Source: Malania oleifera
Lineage: Eukaryota > Streptophyta > Magnoliopsida > Santalales > Ximeniaceae
DNA: 64,000 nt
NCBI RefSeq assembly: GCF_029873635.1
Contig: NC_080423.1
Coordinates: 95,327,191 to 95,391,190 of the forward strand
Reading direction: 5' to 3'
This document shows positions 42,181 through 52,892 of the stretch, piece by piece. The translations under genes and the position numbers were made by a program. Numbering within the stretch: the stretch's first letter is position 1; each line of letters starts with the position of its first letter. The notes under the pieces were generated by a model. It saw nothing but the letters and a program-made list of their open reading frames with translations, made no database searches and had not been told where the DNA came from.

Positions 42181-43353
42181 TTAATCTTTAAGGATCTTTA
42201 AGGCACCCAATGAAATCAAATTCTTCTTTAGGCTTGGAACATACCTAACATCAGTCAAAGTCTTAATAGTTCCATCTTGACATTTCAACTGTATTGATCC
42301 TATTCCAATTATTTTACAAGTATTATCATTTCCTGTAAAACCAACCCCACCATCTAATTCTTCAAAATTAGAAAACCATTCCCCATTGGGACACATGTGA
42401 TAGGAACAACCAGAATCCAAAATCCACTCACCAAAATAATGTGACGAAGATGTTCTAACAAGAGAAAAATCTGACTTACTTCTATCATCATTGGCTATAT
42501 TGGCATTAGAATGTGCTTTGCCTTTATTCTTCTGCTGTAATTTAGGGCAATCTTTCTTCCAATGCCCTCTCTCACGACAAAAGGCGCATTCATCTTTAGC
42601 AGGTCTCCCACGAGATTTACTCCTCTCATGAGATTTACTTTTCCTTCCAGGCATACAACTCTGAGAACGTCCCCTTATTGTTAATGCTTCTGTTGTTTTC
42701 TTATGGACCCTCTGATCCTTCTTTCTGCATTCAGTACTAATCAATGCAGTACAAACATCATCATAAGTAACTTTATCTTTCTCATACAGTAAAGTGGTGG
42801 TCAAATGTTCATAATCATCAGGGAGAGAATTCAGTAACAATATGGTTTTATCCTCATCTTTCACCTTTTCATCCAAATTTAACAAATTAGCCAAAAATTT
42901 TTTGAAAGCATTTATGTGGTCATTAATCGAAATACCTGGTTGATACTAGAAGCGAAACAATTTCTTTTTCAAATGAAGCCGATTTTCCAGACTCTTGGTC
43001 ATAAATGTATCTTCCAATGTCTTCCACAATTTCTTTGCAGATGTCTCCCTCATAACACAATATTTTTTATTTTTAGCGAGACACAGACGAATCGTACCAC
43101 ATGCCTGACGATTGATCTTTTCCCAATCTCTGTCACCCATATCTATTAGTTTATCATCCAAAGCAATATCTCGTTCTTGCTGATACAAGATGTCCATCAC
43201 CTCACATTGCCACATACCAAAATTATTGGTACCAACAAATTTCTCCACCTCAAACCGAGCATTAGCTATCGTCTTCGATGATGATGTCAAAGCCGAAGGG
43301 GTTGGAGTTCGTGTGGACAAAGTTTCTTCTACCGGTGTAGTAGTTTCTACCAT
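42181..43353 (-). pseudogene. J gag and protease
   Basis: ATG at 43353 (minus) starts MVETTTPVEETLS. FEVEKFVGTNNFGMWQ and FMTKSLENRLHLKKKLF match Tork gag. An in-frame TAG follows FRF (about 42946), and the frame then resumes as NLLNLDEKVKDEDKTILLL. The zinc knuckle is CAFCRERGHWKKDC (about 42580). The protease shows the intact motif WILDSGCSYHM (about 42415). Apart from the one stop, this region is well preserved. Confidence 0.9.
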
Positions 43354-43604
43354 CTTCTATATATTCAATAGCAACCAACAAAGCAAAAGGCCTAGGATGA
43401 ATAGTACGTACTAACTGTGTCTACTTTGTTTTATCCTATGAAATTCCACTTTGACTAGGCCGACCTCCAGGGAGGGACTGAGCTGCAATGGTCTCTGAGC
43501 ACTCGCTTAGACAAGGTATTTCTTAGTCATCAAACATGGAATCAAGGATCCTAACAGAGGAACACCTCTGTATCGACACTATTCAACCTAGCTCTGATCT
43601 TAAT

Positions 43605-43966
43605 TGTTGTGCTGGGCACCCCACTTGTGCCAAACACCAATATTACAATTATTGCTATTGAATATATAAGAAATTAAAGTAATGCATAAACTAATAATAA
43701 AACAGTAAAAAGAATAAGACAAGAAATTGACGAGGTTCGGTATAAAATTACCTACGTCCTCGGGCGCAGATGATCAATCCACTACTTCTTGACAAAGTAC
43801 AACTTTGAGGTGTGCTTTACAAATGAAGAGTTGAGCTCTTTATATAGTTTTAATTTCAAGTCCAAAAAACACTTCTTTCCAATGTGGGACAAATAATACA
43901 AAAAATTCAAAACAACTTTTTATACTAATGTGGAACTATTCTACCAATGTGGGACAAAAAACAACA
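43605..43966 (-). repeat. 5' LTR of J
   Basis: 362 bp, the partner of 38689-39050. Between it and the gag start a CTCTGATCTTAATTG stretch (minus CAATTAAGATCAGAG) occupies the primer-site position in changed form. Confidence 0.9.
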
Positions 43967-44205
43967 CAATGGACCAACGATATAGGATAATTGTTATAGT
44001 TGAGTAGCATAGCCTAGTTTTGTTTAATTGAAACTTGTGAAACAAGCACATCCTAAATGGAAAAATGTACCACGACTACAAGGAACCTAAGGCATGTTTG
44101 TTATTTCATTAACCGTTTCTATATAGAAAAAGATCCATTAATAGGTAAGAGAGAGAATACAAATATAGGAGAATATGACTTGTTCCTAAAAACAATCAAA
44201 CAAGT
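43967..44205 (+). other. OSCA-like intron 1 between J and K
   Basis: The second unit of the 110-bp duplication (to about 44080) is followed by about 125 bp of unremarkable AT-rich sequence up to the LTR of K. Confidence 0.6.
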
Positions 44206-44407
44206 TGTTAAGATTTGATTAAAGTGAATGAACTAACTTGAAGATAGGTCTCTCCCTCTATTTATAGTCAAATTATATACTCTCCCTCTATTTATAGTTC
44301 AAATTAAATATGTTCTAATGACAATAATACCCTTACTAACTCTCACTAATTAACATACTAACACACTTAATAATAATAATTCTAAAAGACATAAATAACC
44401 TCTAACA
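44206..44407 (-). repeat. 3' LTR of K
   Basis: It aligns with the LTRs at 57804-57970 and 58976-59156, for example through the shared ATAAATAGAGGGAGAGACCT segment (minus strand here). The left part holds a small internal repeat of CTCTCCCTCTATTTATAGT (44250 and 44280). Confidence 0.85.
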
Positions 44408-47021
44408 CTCCCCCTCAAGTTGGACCATAAACGTTGTATGCTCCTAACTTGTTACAAATGAATTTAACACGAGCACCCCCCAATGCTTTGGTACACAAAT
44501 CAGCAAGCTGCATATTTGACTTCACATAAGTGGTAGTAATGAGTTTCTAGCCTTCTGCACAAGTTTCTCCTGAACAAAGTCGCAATCAACTTCAATGTGC
44601 TTCGTCTGCTGATGAAAGACCGGGTTGGAGGCATTATGAAGAGCAGATTGATTGTCATACATCAACTTTATAGGCTAAGAGTGAGAAATATCCAATTCTT
44701 CCATCATATTCTTCGACTAGAAAAGTTCACAAGCAGTGTGAGTCATAGCTCTATATTTTGATTTAGCACTTGACCTTGTCACAACAGCTTGTTCTTACTC
44801 TTCCAACAAACTAAATTACCACCAACCAAGATACATTACTAAGTTATGGATCTCCAGTCGAAAGGCGACCCAGCCCAATATGCATCTGTATATCCATGTA
44901 TACTCTCTTGGGTGCACCTTTGAGATATCTTCATATGCGAATTTTTGCGTCCCATTAACTTGTTCTCAGAGAATCTAGAAATTGATTCACAACACTTATT
45001 GCAATAGAAATATCCAGCTGAGTGACTATGAGATAATTCAACTTTCCAACAAGTCTCTGGTATTGTCTAGGATTAGGTAGCAAATCACCCATATTCGGCA
45101 CTAACTTGCTGTTAGAATCCATGGGTATATCAACCAGTTTAGATCCCAACAATCTAATTTTATCCAACAGATCAAGAACATACTTCCTCTGTGACAAAAT
45201 AGTTCCCATACGGGATCTAGATACTTCTATACCCAAGAAGTATTTCAATAGTCCCAAATCTTTGATTTGAATTTTAGTTTGTAGAAAAAGTTTGAGACTC
45301 TAAATACCTTTATCCGAGCAGAAGAAAATGGAATTATGCGCTTAGGCAGAGGGAGAGGTAGTGACCCTCAGATCACCTATAATAACAATATCATCCACAT
45401 AAACAACAAGAAGGATCCTATTTAATGAAGTATGACGATAAAACACATAATGATACACAACACACTGTCGAAGACCGAACTCAAGTGCTACAACACTGAA
45501 ACAACCAAACCATGCTCTAGGAGACTGTTTTAAACCATATAAAACCTTTTTGAGTTGATACACCAAGCCTGATTCCCCCGAAGCAACCAACCCAAGTGGT
45601 TGCTCCATATAAACCTCCTCCTCAAGGTCATTACGCAAGAGGCATTTTTCCCATCTAATTGATGCAGGGGTCAGTGACAAGAAGTAGCCAAGGAGATGAA
45701 TAGACATATTGATGTAAGTTTGGTAACAGGAGAAAAAGTATCAGAATAATATAGACTATATACGTGAGTGTATCTCTTAGCAACAAGATGGGCCTTTAGA
45801 CGAGCCATAGAACCATTAGGGTTGACTTTCACAGTGTAAACTCAGCGACAACCAACTACACGAACCAAGTCCCAAGTGCCATTGTCATGTAAATCATTCA
45901 TCCCTTCAACCATAGCATCCCTCTATCCAGAATGGGCTAAGGCTTCCAAAATAGATTTAGGAAAGATAGTAGATGATAGAGCAGTAATGAAATAATAATA
46001 GGAGGGTGATAAGGAGTCATAACAAACATAGTTGGAAATGGAATGTTAAGTACATGTGCGTTTACCTTTCCAAACAGCAATAGGAGGATCAACATCACGA
46101 GGAGTATGATCATTAGATGAGGAAATCAAAGGCATGGTAGTAGAAGTGAAAGGGGACTCTTTTCCTTGGAGTCGCCATTGTAAATACACCTGGAAATGAG
46201 GATGATCAAGATGATGAGAAGGACTTAAGCTACATGGAGACTTAGATGGTTGGTTGGGCAAGGATAGCAAAGTAGAGGCTAGAAGATTAGGCGAAGGAAG
46301 AGACTCATTGAGCTCAGAAGCACTCAGTGATTGGGTTTAGTAAGGCGTAGACTCAAAGAAGGTAACATCAACACAAAAAAAGAAGCAATGCAACACAAGA
46401 TTATAATAACAATATCCCTTTTGACTATACAAGTGGCCTAGAAAGACACATTTTATAGCACGAGGATCCAACTTATCCACCCTAGGAGTTAGTTGATGAA
46501 CAAAGGACACACACCAAAATATATGAGGAGGGAGAGAAAATAAAGGTGAATTAGGAAAGAAAGTGGAGTAAGGAATTTTACCACTAAGAACAGAGGTTGG
46601 CATTCTATTGATCAGATAACAAGCAGTAAGTACAACATCACTCTAAACACACATGCATTTGATAAAGTTATGTGAGAATGATTTCAAGAAGATGTCTATT
46701 TTTCCTCTCTGTAACCCCATTTTGTTGAGGAGTGAGTGTACAGGATGATTGATGAACAATACCAAACTAAATCGTATAAATAGTGAATTGTACACTGAAA
46801 TACTCTTTAGCATTATCACTTCAAAGTATTTGAACTGGCAAACAAATTTGAGTCTTTATTTCATAGCAAAAGGCACAAAACACATCAAATAACTCAAAAC
46901 AATCTGTTATTAAATATAACCAAGTCATTCTTGAATAATCATCCAAAAAGGTTGCAGAGTATTGGAAACCCAACTTGGACACAACCCTACTAGGAACCCA
47001 AACATTAGAATGAACTAACAT
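44408..47021 (-). pseudogene. K integrase, reverse transcriptase and RNase H
   Basis: Minus strand in order: VWVPSRVVSKLGFQYSATFLDDYSRM (47021), integrase C-terminus with AIKCVFLGHLYSQKGYCYY (46500), a linker, RT pieces with LEEEVYMEQPLG and GLKQSPRAWF (45600), the active site YVDDIVIIGD (45395), LLKYFLGIEVSRSR (45250), then RNase H to the usual LGAY-VY end near 44440. Several frameshifts and stops. Confidence 0.85.
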
Positions 47022-48661
47022 AAAAGGGCTTGCAGCCCATTTATTGATTCAAGAAGCGAAAGGAACATGATGGTGCTAAAGGAACATGATGGTGCTTTCC
47101 CTATTGACAAGACTCATAAGCCGGACTAGACCCAAAACTCAAACCACGAACAAGACATAACTTTTCTAATGAAGGATGACCAAGGCGACAATGAATCTGG
47201 AAAGGTGTGGCAGCCGTAGTGCAGGTAGTAGAAGGACAGCGACTCAAAGTGATGGAGTCCACTAGCTCCACGCCCTCCGCCGATTGTCTTCCTTATCTTC
47301 AAATCTTGAATAACTACAGAATCAAGGAAGAATGTCACTGAACAATTCATTGATTTAGTAATTTTGCTAACAGACATAAGATTGAAGGGAAATTTAGGAA
47401 TATATAAAATTGAAGGAAGAGAAATAGAAGAAGTGGGATTTATAGTCCCAATTTCCTTGACTGCAGTGGTGCATCCATCAGCAAGAGTTTGCAAGATATT
47501 GAAGAGTAGAGAAGAAGTTAGGTATACCTGTGATATGATCAATGGTAGCGGAGTCTATAACCCAAGGACTAGGACGAGAAGTATTGGATGATAGGCATAC
47601 TATGGGATTACTTGTTTAGGCAAGAGATGCAATGGGAAGAGAAGCTTGTTCTAACGCTTGATATTACTGGGACATGGAAAACTCTTCCTCTGATGTGGAC
47701 ATAGTACATTGCCGGCCTCAATGGTGTGGATTCAATGGTGGCTGCATTGGCTGCCCCCAAAGGTGTGAAGTCGATGGTGGTTGCATTAGCAACGTGAAAA
47801 GGTTTACCACAGAGATCCCAACACTGCTCAATAGTATGATTACTCTGTCCACAATGAGTGCACTTGTGAGGACTACCTCTACCTCATCCGTCTCTACCAT
47901 CATGACTACTCGAACCACCTCGATAACTTTTGCGGTTGTGTGGTAAAGAACTAGAATAACCGTTTGTAGCAAAGACTATCCTCTTTGGGCTAGATGCAAG
48001 AGTAGGAGAATGCATGCTAAAGGAAGCATGAAGGAAACGAGAATAAACATCGGAAAATGATGGCAGCTCGGCACTACTAAGTTTCTGTGACCGGATTTCC
48101 TCAAACTCGGGTCTCAAGCCTGCTAGAACACGAAGAACCTTCAACTGCTCCCTCTGCTTCTGCATCTCATAAACATTGGCAGTCATAGGTTACACAACAT
48201 TAAGCTCCTCATGAATTCGCTTCATCTCTCCAAAATAGTCTGCAATAATCCTATGTTTTTGTTGTAAGTGAAAGTACTCCTGGGATAAATCATACATACG
48301 TCATACGTGTTATGTTACTAGAGTATAGAAGTTTGATATAATCCCAAATCTCCTTGCATGTATCTAGATGCTTACACATCTGTGCAATCTGTGGCTCTAT
48401 AGAATTCCATAAGAGGGAAGCAATCAAGGCATGTTCTTGAACCCACATGTCTTTTTTCTTCTCAATAGAAGGATTAGATTGGAGCAAGTGATCAAATTTT
48501 CCTAATCCTGCTAAATAAACCCAAACAACTTTAGGCCATTGAACATATTTCTTTCCATCCAACTTTTGAGTCGTTATTTGTGGCAGTAATGTAGGAAACA
48601 AATTTTTGGGATTCATAGATTCCATCCAACACTCATAAATTAGGTACCGCACCAATGTCAA
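47022..48661 (-). pseudogene. K gag and protease
   Basis: Gag runs from about 48661 (minus) with LDGKKYVQWPKVVWVYL, LIASLLWNSIEPQIAQMC and IWDYIKLLYSSNITRM, then MQKQREQLKVLRVLAGLRPEFEEI (48160). The zinc-knuckle area near 47850 is degenerate. The protease reads PWVIDSATIDHITG (about 47560), where DSG is expected. The pre-integrase part ends with LVRGLSFGSS-type sequence at 47126. Confidence 0.82.
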
Positions 48662-48717
48662 AAAATAAGAACAACCAAAACTAATCAGGACAAATTTTGT
48701 GTATGTTGCATGTATAG

Positions 48718-49602
48718 CATGGTTTTAAATAAAGGCCGTGACCGTTACGTAACGCCGTTACGTAAAGGTTTTTTGGGTTACCGATACCGTTACACACCGC
48801 GAAATCGGTGGGAAGAAAAATCACGGCCGTAGCGGCCGTTACGGACCGCGACCATTATGTAAAGGCCGCTACGGCCGTTATGTAACCGCTACAGGACTGT
48901 TACACCAAAAAAATATTTTATTTTTTACTTTTTCTTCTCACTTTTTCTCTCTCTTTCATATATCATTCTCAATATACCAAGTGGCAAGGGGGAAAAAATT
49001 ATAATGAGGATGACAATGATACAAAATTTACTTTTTCTTTAAATACTCACAATAGATGCATTAATTAACAATTTCAAAATACTAACTTGTTAGGAATTTT
49101 TTTTTTTAATAATATTAGTAATGTGATATTTATGTTCTTTATTTTTCAACTTCAACCTTTTTTCTTTTCTAACTATTTTATATTTATATTATTCGTATGT
49201 CTTATGTGTCTAATAGATTAATGGAGTGTATAATGTATTTTATTTTATTAATTCATTTAGCACACATAAGAATTTATCACAGATAAGAACAATGAGAAGT
49301 ATAAATACGCACACACACGTAATTTTCTATCAATGATGGTTTAAAACAAATGTAAACTTGTTGCCCTTACCAAATAACTTAGTTACTCGAACTAAAGGGT
49401 CCAAAATACACTAAAACCCTTTCTAAGAATGGCCAAAAGCTTCAAACATGCAAGTACGCTAATATGCACAAGGTTGTGCGTGCTTCAAAAAAATTCACGG
49501 CCATTACACCCGCTTCCCGTTATGTAACACCTACTACCCCTGCTTCCCGTTACACCTGTTACCGTTACGTTACGCTACCCGCTACCGCGATTTAAAACCA
49601 TG
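48718..49602. mobile_element. Non-autonomous hAT-type DNA transposon (885 bp), 8-bp target duplication
   Basis: Perfect ATGTATAG on both sides (48710-48717, 49603-49610). The ends are inverted repeats, CATGGTTTTAAAT and ATTTAAAACCATG. Subterminal regions are packed with CCGTTACG/CGTAACGG-like motifs (48740-48900 and 49495-49580), as expected for transposase-binding sites. The centre is AT-rich and non-coding. The 8-bp duplication points to hAT. It inserted in or beside the K/M retroelement debris. Confidence 0.88.
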
Positions 49603-49612
49603 ATGTATAGTT

Positions 49613-49987
49613 TGTTGGGCTTTGTGGAGCCTAGTTGCGTTTGATCCGGATGTTGTTTAATTGAGAGATTTCTATCCTAAGGCTTAGTCCATGGAGCGAA
49701 GGCTTGGGCCGAAATTTTTTGGGCTTGTTTTGTAGCCCATTGCTGTGCGCAGGATATTAATTCGCTATTATGGTGATTAGAGTTAGTGGTGGCCGTCACA
49801 CTGAGAGAGAGAGAGAGAGTGAGAGAAAAATTGTATGGCACACTCTCTGTATTTTCTTCCTGATAATAGTGAAATCCCTGCAACTCTGTGGACGTAGGCA
49901 AAATTTTCGAACCACATAAATATTGTCTTGTGCATGTGATTGATTTTTTTTTTTTGGTGTGTGTTTCTCTCTATTTTGTTTCTCGCA
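49613..49987 (+). repeat. M: solo copia LTR (approximate limits)
   Basis: TGTTGGGCTTTGTGGAGCC to about TTTCTCGCA. It contains GTAGCCCATTGCTGTGCGCAGG, a GA-rich run, CACTCTCTGTATTTTCTTCC, and GTGGACGTAGGCAAAATTTT, features I know from a widespread plant copia LTR. No internal region or clear target duplication was found, so the ends are tentative. It lies only 65 bp upstream of OSCA-like exon 2. Confidence 0.65.
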
Positions 49988-50051
49988 GGATTTGGGAATT
50001 TTGTATTAATTTCCCTACATATTTTCATTGACTCCAAGTGTGTTTTTGCAG

Positions 50052-50192
50052 CATCAATTTCTTTACGGTGTGTTCTGCTGTTGGATTGTTGGTACTTCTC
50101 CCAGTCAATTATCTTGAAGGGGCACCTGCAAGTTCAAGTTCCAACTGCATGGATTCTTTTACAATATCCAATATTAGTAGAGGATCCAACAG
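50052..50192 (+). CDS. OSCA/CSC1-like channel, exon 2
   Basis: The acceptor TTTTTGCAG at 50043-50051 and the donor GTGACT at 50193 enclose 141 bases that continue exon 1 in phase: GG from exon 1 plus C gives Gly95. It then reads INFFTVCSAVGLLVLLPVNY, the second membrane helix, and ends MDSFTISNISRGSNR, which the At3g54510-type channels share. Nothing disrupts the frame. The following exon (expected to open with a Leu-Trp-Val-His-type stretch) was not found up to 64000, so intron 2 is at least 13.8 kb and also full of retroelements. Confidence 0.88.
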
Positions 50193-50709
50193 GTGACTGG
50201 CTAATTTTCATGTGAAACCCTTAGAAAGAATAGAAAACCATGGAAATCGCAGCATTTCAGTGCTCTTATATACATATATGTGTGTGTGTGTGTGATATAA
50301 TTTACTGCTCATATGGAAAGATGATAGGAGTCTTGTTTTTTTTTCTTTAATTAATGAGATTAAAAAAATTTGCAGTTTTTTTGGAGAAAATATGTTCATA
50401 TGTTTCACTGTGCAAATAGCTTCTGAAACTTTTTACAAGAAATTTAAGATCATATTGCATGGTCTTTGACTTAAATCACTGAATTGATTACTATTCATGA
50501 AACAAAACTGTCATCATTTTCTACTGGTTGCTATATTACCTGTTTTTGTTGGTACTGTACACCATTTTAGTTATTATCTTCTATACTATGTATATATTTT
50601 GACTCAAAGAAATTTCAAACCATCTAATTCAAATGCAAGAGGTTAATTGCCTTGTGCTGATGAAGTTAGGGCAAACATCAAGTGAAGTTTGAATTACCGC
50701 AATGGATTT
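50193..50709 (+). other. OSCA-like intron 2, proximal part
   Basis: Unremarkable AT-rich intron with a TG microsatellite (50279-50296). It ends in GATTT, the target duplicated by element N. Confidence 0.65.
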
Positions 50710-51526
50710 TGTCATGAATAAGGTCGGAGATACCGACCATAAGGGAATCTGAGCAGATCGAAGGGCTCGGATGAGGTGGTTAGCTACAGGGGAGCTCGAA
50801 CAGAAAGGGTCCGAGCTGATCGTCAGATTGAAGATGCAGGGTAGGTTGAAGGGCTCGGAAGAGGCGGTTCGTTATAGGGGAGCTTGAACAGAGGGCTTGA
50901 GGGTTCAGACGAAATGACTGGGTGCAGGGGAGCTCGGACCGAGGGTTCAGAGCTGAGGTTGGCAGAAGTGGGCGCAGGGGAGCTCGGACTGAGAGTCCGG
51001 AGCTGAGGTTGGTAGAAGAAGGCGCAAGGGAGCTCGGCTCAGATTGGCAGAAGTGGGCGCAGGGGAGCTCGGACTGAGGGGTCGAAGCTGAGGTTGGTAG
51101 AAGAAGCCGAACCGAGTGGGGAGCTGGGGCAGGTCGGCCACTTGCGGGTCAGCTCTTCGCAGCCCGAGTCGTCCTGGGCCGAGGCATGGCAGGGCTGGGG
51201 CTGGGCCGAACTGCAGTAGAGCACATGGGGTATTTCCAGAATAGTAGTTAGAGTTTGTTATGTATAAAGCTAGGGGTCAACGGGAATACAGGGGGGTAGA
51301 AAATTGGGAATCAATTTGTTTTTCTGTTTCTGGAGAGTGGCTCTCTCGAGCCAGCCAACCTGTTCTTTCTTATTTCCATTTCCTTGTATGCATTGAGGTA
51401 TTCAATTCAGTTTATCTCTGTAATTTCGTTCCCTTGCAAGTAATTCATTCAATCAAGGAATTATCACTCACGTGAGTTCATTACAAATTGTGTTGAGTTG
51501 ATTCCATTTCAAGTGGGTTCATTACA
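50710..51526 (+). repeat. 5' LTR of N
   Basis: TGTCATGAATAAGG to GGGTTCATTACA. The 5' half is GC-rich and made of diverged units with the core GGGGAGCTCGGACTGAG and GAGCTGAGGTTGG (about 50785-51130). Confidence 0.93.
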
Positions 51527-51541
51527 ATTGGTATCAGAGCC
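51527..51541 (+). promoter_or_regulatory. Primer-binding site of N
   Basis: ATTGGTATCAGAGCC directly follows the LTR; a standard initiator tRNA-Met primer site. Confidence 0.88.
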
Positions 51542-51555
51542 AAACTCCTACCACC

Positions 51556-52892
51556 ATGGGAGAGGGAACTCGCATGAACCAGATGTTGGAGTCCATCGCT
51601 GCCCTGAGGAGATTACAAGAAGAGCAGCAATCACTCAAGCCGAACAGCAGAAGCAACTCAACACCGTGACTCAACAGTTAGGAGCTCTCTCCGATGCTGT
51701 GAAGAATCTCGGCAAGCAGAAAATCGACTAGGAAGGGCCAGGAGAGACATCGAGCCACGACTTTGGATACCAACAACATGAGAGCTTCAATGGGGAGCAA
51801 CACAGAGCAGGTATTCAAACTAAAATGGTGAGAGTTGATTTCCCTAGATTCAATGGTTCGGATCCAGCAGGTTGGCTCTATAGGGTCAATCATTTTTTCC
51901 TGTTTCATGAAACTCCACCCCATCAAAGGGTTCTGTTGGCCTCCTTCCACATGGAGGACAAGGCTTTAATCTGGTTCCAGGACCTGGAGAGGTCTGGTCT
52001 ATTAACGAGCTGGGAGGCATTCGAACGAGCCTTGCACACCCGGTTTGGAGTCGCTCCTTATGACGACCCGTTGGAGCAGTTATCCAACCTAAAACAAACC
52101 TCCACTGTAACCTCATTCAAGGAACGGTTCGAGGAATTGTCCAATAGAGTCAGAGACCTTGATGAAGGCCACCGGCTCAGTTTGTTCATGGGGGGATTGA
52201 AGGAGGAGATTAGGTGGGCAGTGAAACTCTTGAACCCAATCAATGTTCACATGGCTTATGGCAAGGCACGGATACAAGAAGAAAACCTCCTAGCGACTAA
52301 GAAGTATATCATACCCAAGCACTCTGCCCCATCTCATCACCTGGCTGTGACCAAACCAGCAGCCAAACCGAACACTCAGGTCCACAAATACTCCCCGGAG
52401 CAGATAAGAGAAAAGAAAAGCAAGGGGTTATGTTTTAATTGTGATGCCAAATGGCATCCAGGGCATAAATGTGGGGCTGCTAAACTTTTCTTGTTGGAAG
52501 GAAATGAGCTCAACTGTTTTAACGAGGAGGAGGAATCCCCTGAGTTCGTAGGGCATGATTGTTCGGGAGAGGCAGGGTTGGAGCAACAACCGGGAGAGGA
52601 CAAAGTGGAAATTACCCTACACGCCCTGACGGGATCCCCTCACTCTAAAACAATGAGAGTGGTTGGTTGTGTTAGGGGACAATCCTTTGTGATACTGGTA
52701 GATACAGGAAGCACTCACAATTTTATTGATCCAGCTCTGGTCAGGAGACTTAAGCTGACCTTGGATAGTGGGGAGAAGGTGAAGGTGAAAGTAGCCAATG
52801 GAGAGGAGATCCGGTGTGAGGGAAGATGCCCAGCAGTAGCTTTGTGGTGCAAGGGACTAGATTTGAAGCTGATATGTACTCCCTGGTTTTAG
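51556..52892 (+). pseudogene. N gag and protease
   Basis: ATG 51556 opens MGEGTRMNQMLESIAALR, but a frameshift soon moves the reading into the frame ending at 51731 (TAG). The main frame from 51825 gives 355 codons: VDFPRFNGSDPAGWLYRVNH and FFLFHETPPHQRVLLASFHM of the gag core, a zinc knuckle CFNCDAKWHPGHKC (about residue 203), and the protease motif ILVDTGSTHNFID (DTG near residue 293) with Asp intact. A frameshift near 52860 moves protease end into the next frame (VLGGCDIVLGIQWLS). Confidence 0.9.

Larger units (their letters stand above)
38689..43966 (-). mobile_element. J: Ty1/copia (Tork-like) retrotransposon, 5.28 kb, coding-defective
   Basis: Two 362-bp LTRs (38689-39050, 43605-43966) with TGTTGTGC...ACAACA ends and a perfect CAATG duplication (38684-38688, 43967-43971). 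Gag, protease, integrase, RT and RNase H run leftward in copia order. The LTRs differ by a few percent by eye. Coding defects include single-base stops, frameshifts and a 212-bp tandem duplication at the start of integrase. It sits in intron 1 of the OSCA-like gene, antisense to it. Confidence 0.94.
44206..48661 (-). mobile_element. K: 5'-truncated Ty1/copia retrotransposon, minus strand
   Basis: The left end is a 202-bp LTR (44206-44407; TGTTAAGATT to CCTCTAACA) next to a polypurine tract CTTGAGGGGGAG on the minus strand. RNase H, RT, integrase, protease and gag follow rightward to 48661. No 5' LTR or primer site is visible beyond gag, so the 5' end is lost or replaced. The LTR and coding sequence match L1 and L2 (plus strand, 57804 onward). 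Stops and frameshifts are frequent. Confidence 0.85.

Noticed and set aside
44201..50041. CAAGT beside the left LTR of K and again at 50037-50041 as a target duplication for K
   Set aside because: The right copy is not preceded by a K LTR end (CTAACA expected), so the match is probably chance.
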